A stretch of 19,718 nucleotides of DNA, from the NCBI GenBank assembly GCA_000438155.1, contig FR902912.1, positions 23,055-42,772 of the forward strand, in the 5' to 3' direction. Below the pieces are notes generated by a model that saw only the letters and a program-made list of their open reading frames with translations, was not told the DNA's origin and made no database searches. The position numbers were made by a program, and so were the translations under genes. Each line of letters begins with the position of its first letter. Within the stretch, counting starts at the first letter, position 1. Shown piece after piece: positions 1-6,943 of the stretch. Source of the DNA: Firmicutes bacterium CAG:95 (GTDB lineage Bacteria > Bacillota > Clostridia > Lachnospirales > Lachnospiraceae).

Positions 1-162
1 AGGGAGAGATACATTCGATGTGAGACACTTTCAATGTTGGATCTATTGATTCTCGAATATAAAAGAAAGAGGAAGAATATCCATGTTTGAGGTGGTTAAT
101 GTCTCAAATGTCATTCAGGGAATTTTTGATTATGTGTAGTATTTATATGACGAATGATGTTT

Positions 163-172
163 TGAATAGTTA
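163..172 (-). repeat. Isolated TAACTATTCA motif downstream of the HD-GYP gene
   Basis: On the minus strand the 10-mer TAACTATTCA lies 17 nt beyond the HD-GYP stop codon. It is the same 10-mer that opens the 138-bp repeats at 2843 and 14870 and the short element at 17598. It points the same way relative to its gene as those do. I see no other part of the repeat here. The rest of 1-189 holds no gene I can support and no convincing terminator. Chance identity is possible. Confidence 0.35.
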
Positions 173-189
173 AAATCAAATCTGGTGCG

Positions 190-1266
190 CTAAATCAGTG
201 CCTCAATCTGCAGATTGGACTGTGTGCTCAGGTCTACAAAACCGCCGGCAGTCCGGATCGTCGGCGAAGAAAGCTTATCCTTATGAATAAAAACAACAGT
301 TCCGACAGTCCCGTTGGTGAGACGGACGTTATTGAGCAGATAGGTATTTACCACATTTTCCAGGAAAGTCATGATGAATCTGGGATCGTATTTCTGCAGA
401 CCTTCGTCCTCGAAAATCGAGATGGCAGAGAACGGGCATAAGGGACCGCGGTAAACTCTGGCAGAAGTGGTTGCATCGTAAACATCGGCAATGGCAACCA
501 TCTTGGCATAGGTTCCGATCTGATTGGCCATGAGGCCAAAAGGATAGCCGCTTCCATCGCAGCGTTCATGATGCATGAGTACAGCATTTAAGACATCTTC
601 ATCCAGTTTGGAATCCAAAAGGAGACGATATCCTTCCTGCGGATGCCGCTTGATGATGTTAAATTCCTGTTTGGTGAGCTTGTCCGGTTTTTTCAGAATG
701 CTGTCGGGAATCTTGATCTTACCAATATCATGGAGAAGACCGCTTGTTGTAGCCTTCGCAATTTCTTCTTCACTCATGCGCAGCCAGCGTGCAAAAATAT
801 TGCAGATCAGTGCTACATTCATGCTGTGCACATAGGTCTCATCATCATATTCCCTCATACAGTGCAGCATGTCAAAAACATTCGGGGTGGTTGCTGCAAG
901 GTCGAGAATATTCAGGGTATGGTTCATCAGTTTATTGACATCCAAAGGAGATCCCTTTTCTATGACGTCATTCATTGCGCCACGGAAGGAATCCACGTCA
1001 TTTTCAAATTCTTTGTGGAATCTGGTAAATTCGGGACTGCGCTTGAGCCTGTCTGTATAGGAGGTGGTGTAATCATCCGTCTGTGTAGACTGTACTACAA
1101 GCTGATCTTCTACGTATAAGGTAAGAACTGAATAAAAAGCAAGCTTTGTAATCGTAGAATCGGTCAGGATAATTCCACGAGGTAAAATAAGCTGGTTGTT
1201 GAAATTATATACGTCCTCAGCAGTAACCATGCCGGGAACAAGGTCGGATGTATTGACTCGTTTCAT
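190..1266 (-). CDS. HD-GYP domain cyclic-di-GMP phosphodiesterase
   Basis: This 358-residue protein is predicted to hydrolyse the second messenger cyclic-di-GMP. The C-terminal two thirds carries the HD-GYP signature in order: an HSMN helix near residue 148, HDIGK at about 179-183, HPQEGY, HHE at 232-234 followed by DGSGYP at 237-242, and an IADVYDATTSARVYR segment. All metal-binding His/Asp positions I can recognise are present, so it should be active. The first ~120 residues have no transmembrane helix or response-regulator receiver motif, so I expect a cytosolic enzyme with an unassigned N-terminal region. It is the only minus-strand gene here and is transcribed divergently from metK. The start is set by the Met next to a G-rich ribosome binding site. 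The product class is secure; the signal it senses is unknown. Confidence 0.9.
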   Translation of the reverse strand: MKRVNTSDLVPGMVTAEDVYNFNNQLILPRGIILTDSTITKLAFYSVLTLYVEDQLVVQSTQTDDYTTSYTDRLKRSPEFTRFHKEFENDVDSFRGAMNDVIEKGSPLDVNKLMNHTLNILDLAATTPNVFDMLHCMREYDDETYVHSMNVALICNIFARWLRMSEEEIAKATTSGLLHDIGKIKIPDSILKKPDKLTKQEFNIIKRHPQEGYRLLLDSKLDEDVLNAVLMHHERCDGSGYPFGLMANQIGTYAKMVAIADVYDATTSARVYRGPLCPFSAISIFEDEGLQKYDPRFIMTFLENVVNTYLLNNVRLTNGTVGTVVFIHKDKLSSPTIRTAGGFVDLSTQSNLQIEALI

Positions 1267-1270
1267 ATGT

Positions 1271-1278
1271 CCCCCCCC
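1271..1278 (-). promoter_or_regulatory. G8 homopolymer forming the HD-GYP ribosome binding site
   Basis: On the minus strand eight consecutive G residues sit 4 nt upstream of the HD-GYP start codon, in place of a normal AGGAGG. Any length change in this tract would move or weaken the Shine-Dalgarno pairing. Confidence 0.6.
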
Positions 1279-1303
1279 TGAAAGCGCCCAACGATTCCTT
1301 TTT

Positions 1304-1333
1304 ATTATAAGACAAATAAAGGAGTTATGTCAA
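1304..1333 (-). promoter_or_regulatory. Sigma-A promoter for the HD-GYP gene
   Basis: Read on the minus strand there is TTGACA at 1333-1328 and TATAAT at 1309-1304, both full consensus, separated by 18 bp. The predicted transcript starts near 1297 and has a leader of about 30 nt, which contains the G8 ribosome binding site. Transcription is divergent from metK. Confidence 0.85.
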
Positions 1334-1380
1334 TAAACAGGAGAGCTGCAGCAAAGTGTATGACAATTTATTGCGGTGAT

Positions 1381-1408
1381 AAAAATTATCGTAAATACAA
1401 TAATTTTT
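1381..1408. promoter_or_regulatory. AT-rich inverted repeat between the divergent promoters
   Basis: AAAAATTAT (1381-1389) and ATAATTTTT (1400-1408) form a perfect 9-bp inverted repeat with a 10-nt spacer. It ends 4 bp before the metK -35 box and lies about 50 bp upstream of the HD-GYP -35 box. It could act as an UP element for RNA polymerase or as an operator; the sequence alone does not decide. It may also be just AT-rich promoter DNA. Confidence 0.35.
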
Positions 1409-1412
1409 TTCA

Positions 1413-1441
1413 TTGACAAAGCACCCGGGATGGTGTAGCCT
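1413..1441 (+). promoter_or_regulatory. Candidate promoter for metK
   Basis: TTGACA at 1413-1418 is a full-consensus -35 box. At 17 bp spacing the -10 would be TAGCCT (1436-1441), which is weak (3 of 6 matches). The position, 36 bp before the riboswitch P1 helix, fits an S-box leader. The -35 is convincing, the -10 is uncertain. Confidence 0.5.
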
Positions 1442-1476
1442 ATGTTCAGATATGAAAATTCAATATTGTGATGAAT

Positions 1477-1588
1477 CTCTTATTCAGAGTGGTGGAGGTA
1501 CATAGGACCTATGAAGCCACGGCAACCCCTATAAGGAAGGTGCCTACCTGAGCGAGCAGCGAGCCTAACGGCGATCGAACAATAAGAG
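1477..1588 (+). ncRNA. SAM-I (S-box) riboswitch
   Basis: This is the S-adenosylmethionine aptamer that senses the product of the gene it controls. P1 is formed by CTCTTATT (1477-1484) and AATAAGAG (1581-1588), a perfect 8-bp helix. Inside lie the family's conserved blocks: AGAGTGGTGGAGG, then CCTATGAAGCCACGGCAACC, then AAGGTGCCTACCTGAGCGAG and GGCGATCGAACAATAAGAG. The order and spacing match SAM-I rather than SAM-II, III or IV. With SAM bound, P1 is stable and the downstream terminator forms, so metK is turned off when SAM is plentiful. Confidence 0.96.
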
Positions 1589-1635
1589 GATTTGATTATC
1601 GTGTGTCAGGTCCGCTTAGTTAAGCGGATTTTTTT
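1584..1635 (+). terminator. Riboswitch expression platform: terminator and antiterminator
   Basis: The terminator is the perfect inverted repeat TCCGCTTA (1611-1618) / TAAGCGGA (1621-1628) followed by seven T residues (1629-1635). The competing antiterminator can be traced: bases 1584-1595, which include the 3' strand of P1, pair with 1606-1617 through one A-G mismatch and two G-U wobbles. The two structures share 1611-1617, and the antiterminator also takes bases 1584-1588 from P1. SAM binding should therefore favour termination. Confidence 0.92.
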
Positions 1636-1664
1636 ATTCCAATCAAACAAAAAGGAGAAAACAA

Positions 1665-2846
1665 ATGGAGAAAAGATTATTTACTTCCGAATCTGTAACC
1701 GAAGGACATCCGGACAAGGTCTGCGATGCCATTTCTGATGCCATCCTGGATGCCTGCATGGAAAAGGATCCGATGAGTCGTGTTGCATGCGAAACCGCAG
1801 TATGTACCGGATTTGCATTAGTAACCGGAGAAATTACCACAAATGCTTATGTCGATATTCAGAAGATTGTCCGCGATACCGTTAAGGAAATCGGCTATAC
1901 CAAGTCCGAATACGGCTTTGATGGCAATACCTGTGCCGTTTTAGTTGCAATTGACGAGCAGTCCTCCGATATTGCAATGGGTGTTGATAAGGCCCTTGAA
2001 GCAAAGCAGGGAAATCTTCAGGATGATCTGGATACCGGTGCCGGCGATCAGGGTATGATGTTTGGTTATGCAACCAACGAAACCGAAGAATATATGCCTT
2101 ATCCGATTTCTTTGGCACACAAGCTGGCATTACAGCTTACCAGGGTTCGTAAGGACGGGACCTTGAAGTACTTAAGACCGGACGGCAAGAGCCAGGTTTC
2201 CGTTGAGTATGATGAAAACGGCAAGCCGCTTCGTCTTGAGGCTGTTGTTCTTTCTACCCAGCATGATGAAGATGTCACACAGGAACAGATCCATGAAGAT
2301 ATTAAGAAGTATGTATTTGATCCGATTCTTCCGAAGGAATTACTGGATGAGGATACCAAGTATTTCATCAATCCGACCGGACGCTTTGTAATCGGTGGAC
2401 CTCACGGCGATGCAGGTCTTACCGGACGTAAAATTATCGTAGATACCTATGGTGGATATGCACGTCACGGCGGCGGCGCCTTCTCCGGAAAGGACTGCAC
2501 GAAGGTAGACCGTTCCGCAGCTTATGCAGCACGTTATGTTGCGAAGAACATTGTTGCAGCAGGACTTGCTGACAAGTGTGAAATCCAGCTTTCCTACGCA
2601 ATCGGTGTAGCACAGCCTACTTCCATCATGGTTGATACCTTCGGAACCGGTAAGGTAGCTGACGAAAAGCTTCTTACAGCAATTCGTGAGAACTTCGACC
2701 TTCGTCCGGCAGGAATTATCAAGATGTTAGACCTTCGCCGTCCGATCTACAAGCAGACCGCTGCTTACGGACACTTTGGACGTAACGATCTGGATCTGCC
2801 CTGGGAGAAGCTTGATAAGGTCGATGTATTAAAGAAATACCTGTAA
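1665..2846 (+). CDS. metK: S-adenosylmethionine synthetase (methionine adenosyltransferase)
   Basis: MetK makes S-adenosylmethionine from ATP and methionine, releasing phosphate and diphosphate; the enzyme is a cytosolic tetramer. The 393-residue length is normal. Family motifs are present in order: SVTEGHPDKVCDAISDAILD near the N-terminus, GAGDQGMMFGYA at 125-136, GGPHGDAGLTGRK in the middle, the GGGAFSGKD phosphate loop at 269-277, and SYAIGVAQP near the C-terminus. The ATG follows AAAGGAG at a good distance. It is the first gene after the SAM-I riboswitch, so its product represses its own synthesis. Its TAA stop lies within the first bases of the 138-bp repeat that follows. Confidence 0.98.
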   Translation: MEKRLFTSESVTEGHPDKVCDAISDAILDACMEKDPMSRVACETAVCTGFALVTGEITTNAYVDIQKIVRDTVKEIGYTKSEYGFDGNTCAVLVAIDEQSSDIAMGVDKALEAKQGNLQDDLDTGAGDQGMMFGYATNETEEYMPYPISLAHKLALQLTRVRKDGTLKYLRPDGKSQVSVEYDENGKPLRLEAVVLSTQHDEDVTQEQIHEDIKKYVFDPILPKELLDEDTKYFINPTGRFVIGGPHGDAGLTGRKIIVDTYGGYARHGGGAFSGKDCTKVDRSAAYAARYVAKNIVAAGLADKCEIQLSYAIGVAQPTSIMVDTFGTGKVADEKLLTAIRENFDLRPAGIIKMLDLRRPIYKQTAAYGHFGRNDLDLPWEKLDKVDVLKKYL

Positions 2847-2980
2847 CTATTCAGTACAGGTCGAAGCATTTACTGCCAAGACCGTAAGAAAATGATTCAG
2901 TAATGCAAAATCCCATCGGCGAAGCCGATTTGGAATGGATTTTGCATCGTAACTGTGAAGGTACTGAACAGTTACGAAAT
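2843..2980 (+). repeat. 138-bp structured intergenic repeat, copy A
   Basis: This element recurs at 14870-15007 with 4 differences in 138 bases. Its ends are inverted repeats, GTAACTATTCAGTAC (2843-2857) and GTACTGAACAGTTAC (2961-2975), 14 of 15 positions pairing. Inside are two arms: GGTC..GCA/TGC..GACC at 2859-2883, and an 11-bp perfect stem 2903-2913/2937-2947 enclosing ATCGGC-GAA-GCCGAT. The 3' end can instead form its own perfect 9-bp hairpin, CGTAACTGT (2948-2956) with ACAGTTACG (2968-2976), which excludes the outer stem. The metK TAA stop is bases 2-4 of the element. There is no open reading frame of note and no visible target-site duplication. It could be a MITE-like repeat or a structured RNA. 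Confidence 0.85.
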
Positions 2981-3012
2981 ATTTATAATTCTTCACTAAA
3001 ATAAATAATTAT

Positions 3013-3070
3013 AATAGAGTTAATGTATAGGTGATCGATCCAATCCGGCTTATATATTAACTCTATTTTT
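3013..3070 (+). terminator. Intrinsic terminator after metK
   Basis: Bases 3013-3032 pair with 3048-3067 in a stem of about 20 bp. The lower 12 bp, AATAGAGTTAAT / ATTAACTCTATT, are perfect; the upper part includes three G-U wobbles. A run of T residues follows (3066-3070, partly in the stem). It should end transcripts from metK, including the 138-bp repeat upstream. Confidence 0.75.
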
Positions 3071-3081
3071 GTATTCCTTGC

Positions 3082-3110
3082 TTGCATCACCTCCCCATAA
3101 AGGGTAAACT
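3082..3110 (+). promoter_or_regulatory. Weak candidate promoter for dnaE
   Basis: TTGCAT (3082-3087) and TAAACT (3105-3110) are separated by 17 bp, directly after the metK terminator. The match is only 3 and 4 of 6, so position is the main support. Together with the terminator it suggests dnaE starts a new transcription unit. Confidence 0.3.
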
Positions 3111-3116
3111 GTAACT

Positions 3117-3193
3117 ACATGAAATAAACCACATGAAATAAACTACATAAATCACATGAAATAAACGGCATGAGATTAACTACATCGTGAATC
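3117..3193 (+). repeat. Degenerate 14-bp direct repeats upstream of dnaE
   Basis: Units resembling ACATGAAATAAAC start at 3117, 3131, 3145 (short), 3154, 3168 and 3182, at a spacing of 14 bp with one 9-bp step. The first, second and fourth contain the full unit. The array fills most of the space between the metK terminator and the dnaE ribosome binding site. The regular spacing may reflect a binding site array or replication slippage in AT-rich leader DNA. Confidence 0.5.
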
Positions 3194-3266
3194 AACAGTT
3201 CTATAAAATAAATGGGGTTGAAAATTCAACCATGAACATCGTACACAGAAATTTCGGAGGAACACC

Positions 3267-6200
3267 ATGGCATTTACGCATCTGCACGTCCATACTGAAT
3301 ACAGCCTATTAGATGGATCCAATAAAATTAAAGAATATGTGAAGCGTGTCAAGGAGCTTGGTATGGACAGTGCAGCCATCACGGATCATGGAGTCATGTA
3401 TGGCGTGATTGATTTTTATAAAGCATGCAAGGCAGAGGGCATTAATCCGATTCTTGGGTGTGAGGTCTATGTTGCACCGAATTCCCGGTTTGATAAAGAG
3501 CTGACCGGCGGGGAGGACCGCTATTACCATCTGGTGCTGCTTGCGGAGAATAACAAGGGCTATGAGAACCTGATGAAGATTGTGAGCCGCGGATTTACGG
3601 AAGGATATTATTACAAGCCGCGTGTCGATATGGAGCTGCTGCAGGAGTACCACGAGGGAATCATTGCATTGTCAGCCTGCCTTGCAGGAGAAGTGCAGCG
3701 TTATATCCAGAAGGGGCTTGTGGATGAAGCAAAGAAGGCAGCACTGAAATATCAGGACTGCTTCGGAAAGGGTAATTATTTCCTGGAGCTGCAGGATCAC
3801 GGACTGCCGGAGCAGAAATTAGTCAATACCACACTTTTACAGATGAGCAGGGAACTGGATATACCGATGGTCGTGACGAATGACGTGCACTATACCTATG
3901 CGGATGACGTGAAGCCGCATGATATCCTCCTTTGTCTGCAGACCGGAAAGAAATTATCGGATGAAGACCGCATGCGTTATGAGGGCGGTCAGTATTATGT
4001 GAAGAGTGAAGAAGAGATGAAGGGACTGTTTCCCTATGCGTGGGAGGCAGTTGAAAATACCCAGCGGATTGCGGACCGGTGCCATGTGGAGATTGAGTTT
4101 GGAGTGACGAAGCTGCCGAAATTCGATGTGCCGGAGGGGTATAATTCCTGGACTTACCTGAATAAATTGTGTTACGACGGTCTGAAGGAGAGGTATGGGG
4201 ATGAAAATGCACCTGCCGGAGAGACCGGACAGACGTTGAAGGAACGCCTTGATTATGAGCTGAATGTCATTCAGACAATGGGATATGTGGATTACTTTCT
4301 GATTGTCTGGGACTTTATCAATTATGCGAAGCAGAACGGCATCATGGTAGGACCCGGACGAGGATCGGCGGCAGGAAGTATTGTTTCCTATTGCCTTAAG
4401 ATTACCAATATTGACCCGATCCGTTATAATTTGCTGTTTGAGCGTTTTTTAAATCCGGAACGTGTATCCATGCCGGATATTGATATTGACTTCTGCTTCG
4501 AACGGCGGCAGGAGGTTATCGATTATGTAGGGCGTAAGTACGGGCAGGAAAAGGTGGTACAGATCGTTACCTTTGGTACGCTGGCTGCCAAGGGGGTTAT
4601 CCGTGATGTGGGCCGTGTGATGGACCTTCCGTATGCCTATGTGGATTCCCTTGCGAAGATGATCCCGAATGAATTAAATATCACGATTGATAAAGCGCTT
4701 CAGATGAATCCGGATATGCGCAAGCTCTACGAAACCGATGAGCAGGTGAAGGAGCTGATCGACATGAGCCGTCGTCTTGAGGGGCTTCCGAGACATACCT
4801 CCATGCATGCGGCGGGGGTAGTGATCTGTTCACGTCCGGCGGAGGATCTTGTGCCGCTGTCAAGGGGCGCCGATGGTTCCATTACAACCCAGTTTACGAT
4901 GACGACGATCGAAGAGCTCGGACTTCTGAAGATGGACTTCCTGGGACTACGAACCCTTACAGTGCTGCGTGATGCCGTGAAGCTTGTGAAGCAGAGTACC
5001 GGAAAAGAGATTAATCTCGATCAGATTGATTTTGATGATAAAAAGGTTCTGGCATCCATCGGAACCGGCAAAACAGACGGCGTGTTCCAGCTGGAAAGTG
5101 CCGGAATGAAGAACTTCATGAAGGAACTGAAGCCACAGAACCTTGAAGACATTATTGCCGGGATTTCCCTGTACCGCCCGGGACCGATGGACTTTATCCC
5201 GAAATATATTAAGGGAAAGAGCAATTTTGGAACGGTTACCTATCTGTGTCCACAGCTTGAGCCGATTCTGTCACCGACCTACGGCTGTATTGTTTATCAG
5301 GAGCAGGTAATGCAGATCGTACGTGATCTGGGTGGCTATACCCTTGGGCGAAGCGATCTCGTGCGCCGTGCCATGAGTAAGAAAAAGCAGGCCGTGATGG
5401 AAAAGGAGAGGGCGAATTTCGTCTATGGAAATCCGGAGGAGGGCGTGCCCGGATGTGTGGCAAACGGCATCCCGGAAAATGTCGCCTCGAAGATTTATGA
5501 TGAAATGATGGATTTTGCGAAATATGCGTTCAATAAGTCCCATGCGGCATGCTATGCGGTGGTTTCCTACCAGACCGCATACCTGAAATATTATTATCCG
5601 GTAGAATTTATGGCAGCCCTGATGACTTCCGTGATTGATAATCCGGGAAAAGTGGCAGAATATATTATGGTCTGCCGGAGTATGGGTATTACGATCCTGC
5701 CGCCTGACATCAATCAGGGAGAAAGCGGCTTTTCCGTAAACGGCAACAGTATCCGTTATGCACTGACTGCCATCAAAAGTGTTGGACGTCCTGTGATTGA
5801 TGCGGTGGTGAACGAACGGAAGGAACGTGGCGCCTACACGAATCTGCAGGATTTCATCACCCGTATGGCAGATAAAGATATCAACAAAAAGGCGATCGAA
5901 AACTTTATCAAGGCAGGCGCGCTTGACAGCCTTGGCGGAACACGGAAGCAGTTTATGAGTGCCTATGTGCAGATCATGGATCACATTGTACATGACCGGA
6001 AGAATAATATGGCAGGGCAGATAAGTCTGTTTGATATTGTGGACGAATCGGAGAAATCCAGCTATGATGTCCGGCTTCCGGATGTCGGGGAGTATTCCAA
6101 GGATATGATTCTTGCGTTTGAGAAGGAAGTGCTTGGAATCTATGTCAGCGGCCATCCGTTAGAGGAGTTTGAGGATCTGTGGAGAAGAGGCATCACGAAT

Positions 6201-6758
6201 ACGACTGCGGATTTTGTGCTGGAAGAGGAATCCGGTGAAACGAGAGTGAGGGACAATGCGCCCTGTACGATCGGTGGAATCATTTCTAATAAGAAGATTA
6301 AATATACAAAAAATGATAAAATCATGGCGTTTCTGCAGATTGAGGATCTGGTCGGAACTGTGGAGGTCATTGTTTTTCCAAGAGACTATGAGAAGAACAG
6401 CATGAAGCTTTTGGAGGATAATAAGGTCTTTATTAAGGGACATGTTTCCCTGGAGGAGGATCGCGATGGCAAGGTGATCTGTGAGGGAATTACTGCTTTT
6501 GACGAGATCCCGAAGAAGCTGTGGATTAAATTCCCTACTATGGAGGCTTATCAGGCTTCTTCGAATGAACTGCTGCAGACCCTGCAGACCTCAGACGGGC
6601 ATGACAGCGTGGTGATTTATATTGAAGAAGCAAAGGCAATGAAAAAGCTTCCTCCAAGCTGCAGTGTGCAGGCCGGTGAAGAGCTGAAGGCGCAGCTTTG
6701 TGCAAAGTATGGGGAAGACAATATTAAAATTGCATGGGATATCCGCAAAGAAGTATAA
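3267..6758 (+). CDS. dnaE: DNA polymerase III alpha subunit (DnaE)
   Basis: This is a C-family replicative DNA polymerase catalytic subunit. At 1163 residues it is full length. The N-terminal PHP domain starts with HLHVHTEYSLLDG. All nine metal ligands known from Thermus DnaE have matches: H7, H9, D16, H41, E66, H88, C138, D206 and H208. The polymerase core has GPGRGSAAGS, PDIDIDF with catalytic Asp406 and Asp408, and KMDFLGLRTL with the third catalytic Asp557. Helix-hairpin-helix residues (INKKAIENFIKAGALDSLG) and an OB-fold near 1010-1060 follow. The ATG is preceded by GGAGG. Clostridia also carry PolC elsewhere, so this may share or divide replication duties with it. pfkA follows, an arrangement familiar in Clostridia. 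Confidence 0.97.
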   Translation: MAFTHLHVHTEYSLLDGSNKIKEYVKRVKELGMDSAAITDHGVMYGVIDFYKACKAEGINPILGCEVYVAPNSRFDKELTGGEDRYYHLVLLAENNKGYENLMKIVSRGFTEGYYYKPRVDMELLQEYHEGIIALSACLAGEVQRYIQKGLVDEAKKAALKYQDCFGKGNYFLELQDHGLPEQKLVNTTLLQMSRELDIPMVVTNDVHYTYADDVKPHDILLCLQTGKKLSDEDRMRYEGGQYYVKSEEEMKGLFPYAWEAVENTQRIADRCHVEIEFGVTKLPKFDVPEGYNSWTYLNKLCYDGLKERYGDENAPAGETGQTLKERLDYELNVIQTMGYVDYFLIVWDFINYAKQNGIMVGPGRGSAAGSIVSYCLKITNIDPIRYNLLFERFLNPERVSMPDIDIDFCFERRQEVIDYVGRKYGQEKVVQIVTFGTLAAKGVIRDVGRVMDLPYAYVDSLAKMIPNELNITIDKALQMNPDMRKLYETDEQVKELIDMSRRLEGLPRHTSMHAAGVVICSRPAEDLVPLSRGADGSITTQFTMTTIEELGLLKMDFLGLRTLTVLRDAVKLVKQSTGKEINLDQIDFDDKKVLASIGTGKTDGVFQLESAGMKNFMKELKPQNLEDIIAGISLYRPGPMDFIPKYIKGKSNFGTVTYLCPQLEPILSPTYGCIVYQEQVMQIVRDLGGYTLGRSDLVRRAMSKKKQAVMEKERANFVYGNPEEGVPGCVANGIPENVASKIYDEMMDFAKYAFNKSHAACYAVVSYQTAYLKYYYPVEFMAALMTSVIDNPGKVAEYIMVCRSMGITILPPDINQGESGFSVNGNSIRYALTAIKSVGRPVIDAVVNERKERGAYTNLQDFITRMADKDINKKAIENFIKAGALDSLGGTRKQFMSAYVQIMDHIVHDRKNNMAGQISLFDIVDESEKSSYDVRLPDVGEYSKDMILAFEKEVLGIYVSGHPLEEFEDLWRRGITNTTADFVLEEESGETRVRDNAPCTIGGIISNKKIKYTKNDKIMAFLQIEDLVGTVEVIVFPRDYEKNSMKLLEDNKVFIKGHVSLEEDRDGKVICEGITAFDEIPKKLWIKFPTMEAYQASSNELLQTLQTSDGHDSVVIYIEEAKAMKKLPPSCSVQAGEELKAQLCAKYGEDNIKIAWDIRKEV

Positions 6759-6764
6759 AAAAGA

Positions 6765-6793
6765 TTGAAAATGGAAAGGAAAACCAGTACAAT
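6765..6793 (+). promoter_or_regulatory. Promoter for pfkA
   Basis: TTGAAA (6765-6770) and TACAAT (6788-6793) each match 5 of 6 consensus bases with an exact 17-bp spacer. It begins 6 bp after the dnaE stop codon. The predicted start near 6800 gives pfkA a leader of about 140 nt that holds several hairpins. Confidence 0.72.
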
Positions 6794-6851
6794 AAAACTG
6801 TTCCGGAGCTTTTAACCGGGGTTCGGAATATGAGAGGCAGAATTAAGGAAA

Positions 6852-6886
6852 CATCGTAACGGTGAAGGAATGATCTGTTACGAAAC
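6852..6886 (+). repeat. Partial relative of the 138-bp repeat (3'-terminal hairpin)
   Basis: This segment aligns with the 3' end of the 138-bp repeat: it shares CATCGTAAC, GTGAAGG and GTTACGAAA with one gap. Only that end is present. CGTAACGG (6855-6862) pairs with CTGTTACG (6875-6882), 8 bp with one G-U, so the hairpin is kept although its sequence differs from copy A. It lies in the pfkA leader. A second short hairpin, GGCAGC-AGGA-GCTGCC, follows at 6906-6921. Confidence 0.6.
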
Positions 6887-6943
6887 AATTACCAATATAG
6901 AAAATGGCAGCAGGAGCTGCCGCATGGAAAGGAACGGAGAGTT

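Noticed and set aside
83..139. 18-codon frame (MFEVVNVSNVIQGIFDYV) after an AGAGGAAG sequence
   Set aside because: It is too short to judge, has no promoter I can support and no known peptide pattern. It overlaps a weak TTTGAG/CTCAAA inverted repeat.
643..1119. 158-codon + strand open frame opposite the HD-GYP gene
   Set aside because: It is antisense to a clear HD-GYP coding region, has no family motif and no good ribosome binding site.
2843..2980. Insertion sequence or tRNA-type RNA gene
   Set aside because: No transposase frame, no target duplication and no cloverleaf or CCA end. Left as a structured repeat.
3117..3193. Short CRISPR-like array
   Set aside because: Units are about 14 bp, directly adjacent, degenerate and without unique spacers, and no cas genes are present.
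5271..6155. 294-codon minus-strand open frame inside dnaE
   Set aside because: dnaE is unambiguous over this stretch. The antisense frame is long because of codon bias, and its His/Ile-rich translation has no recognisable domain.
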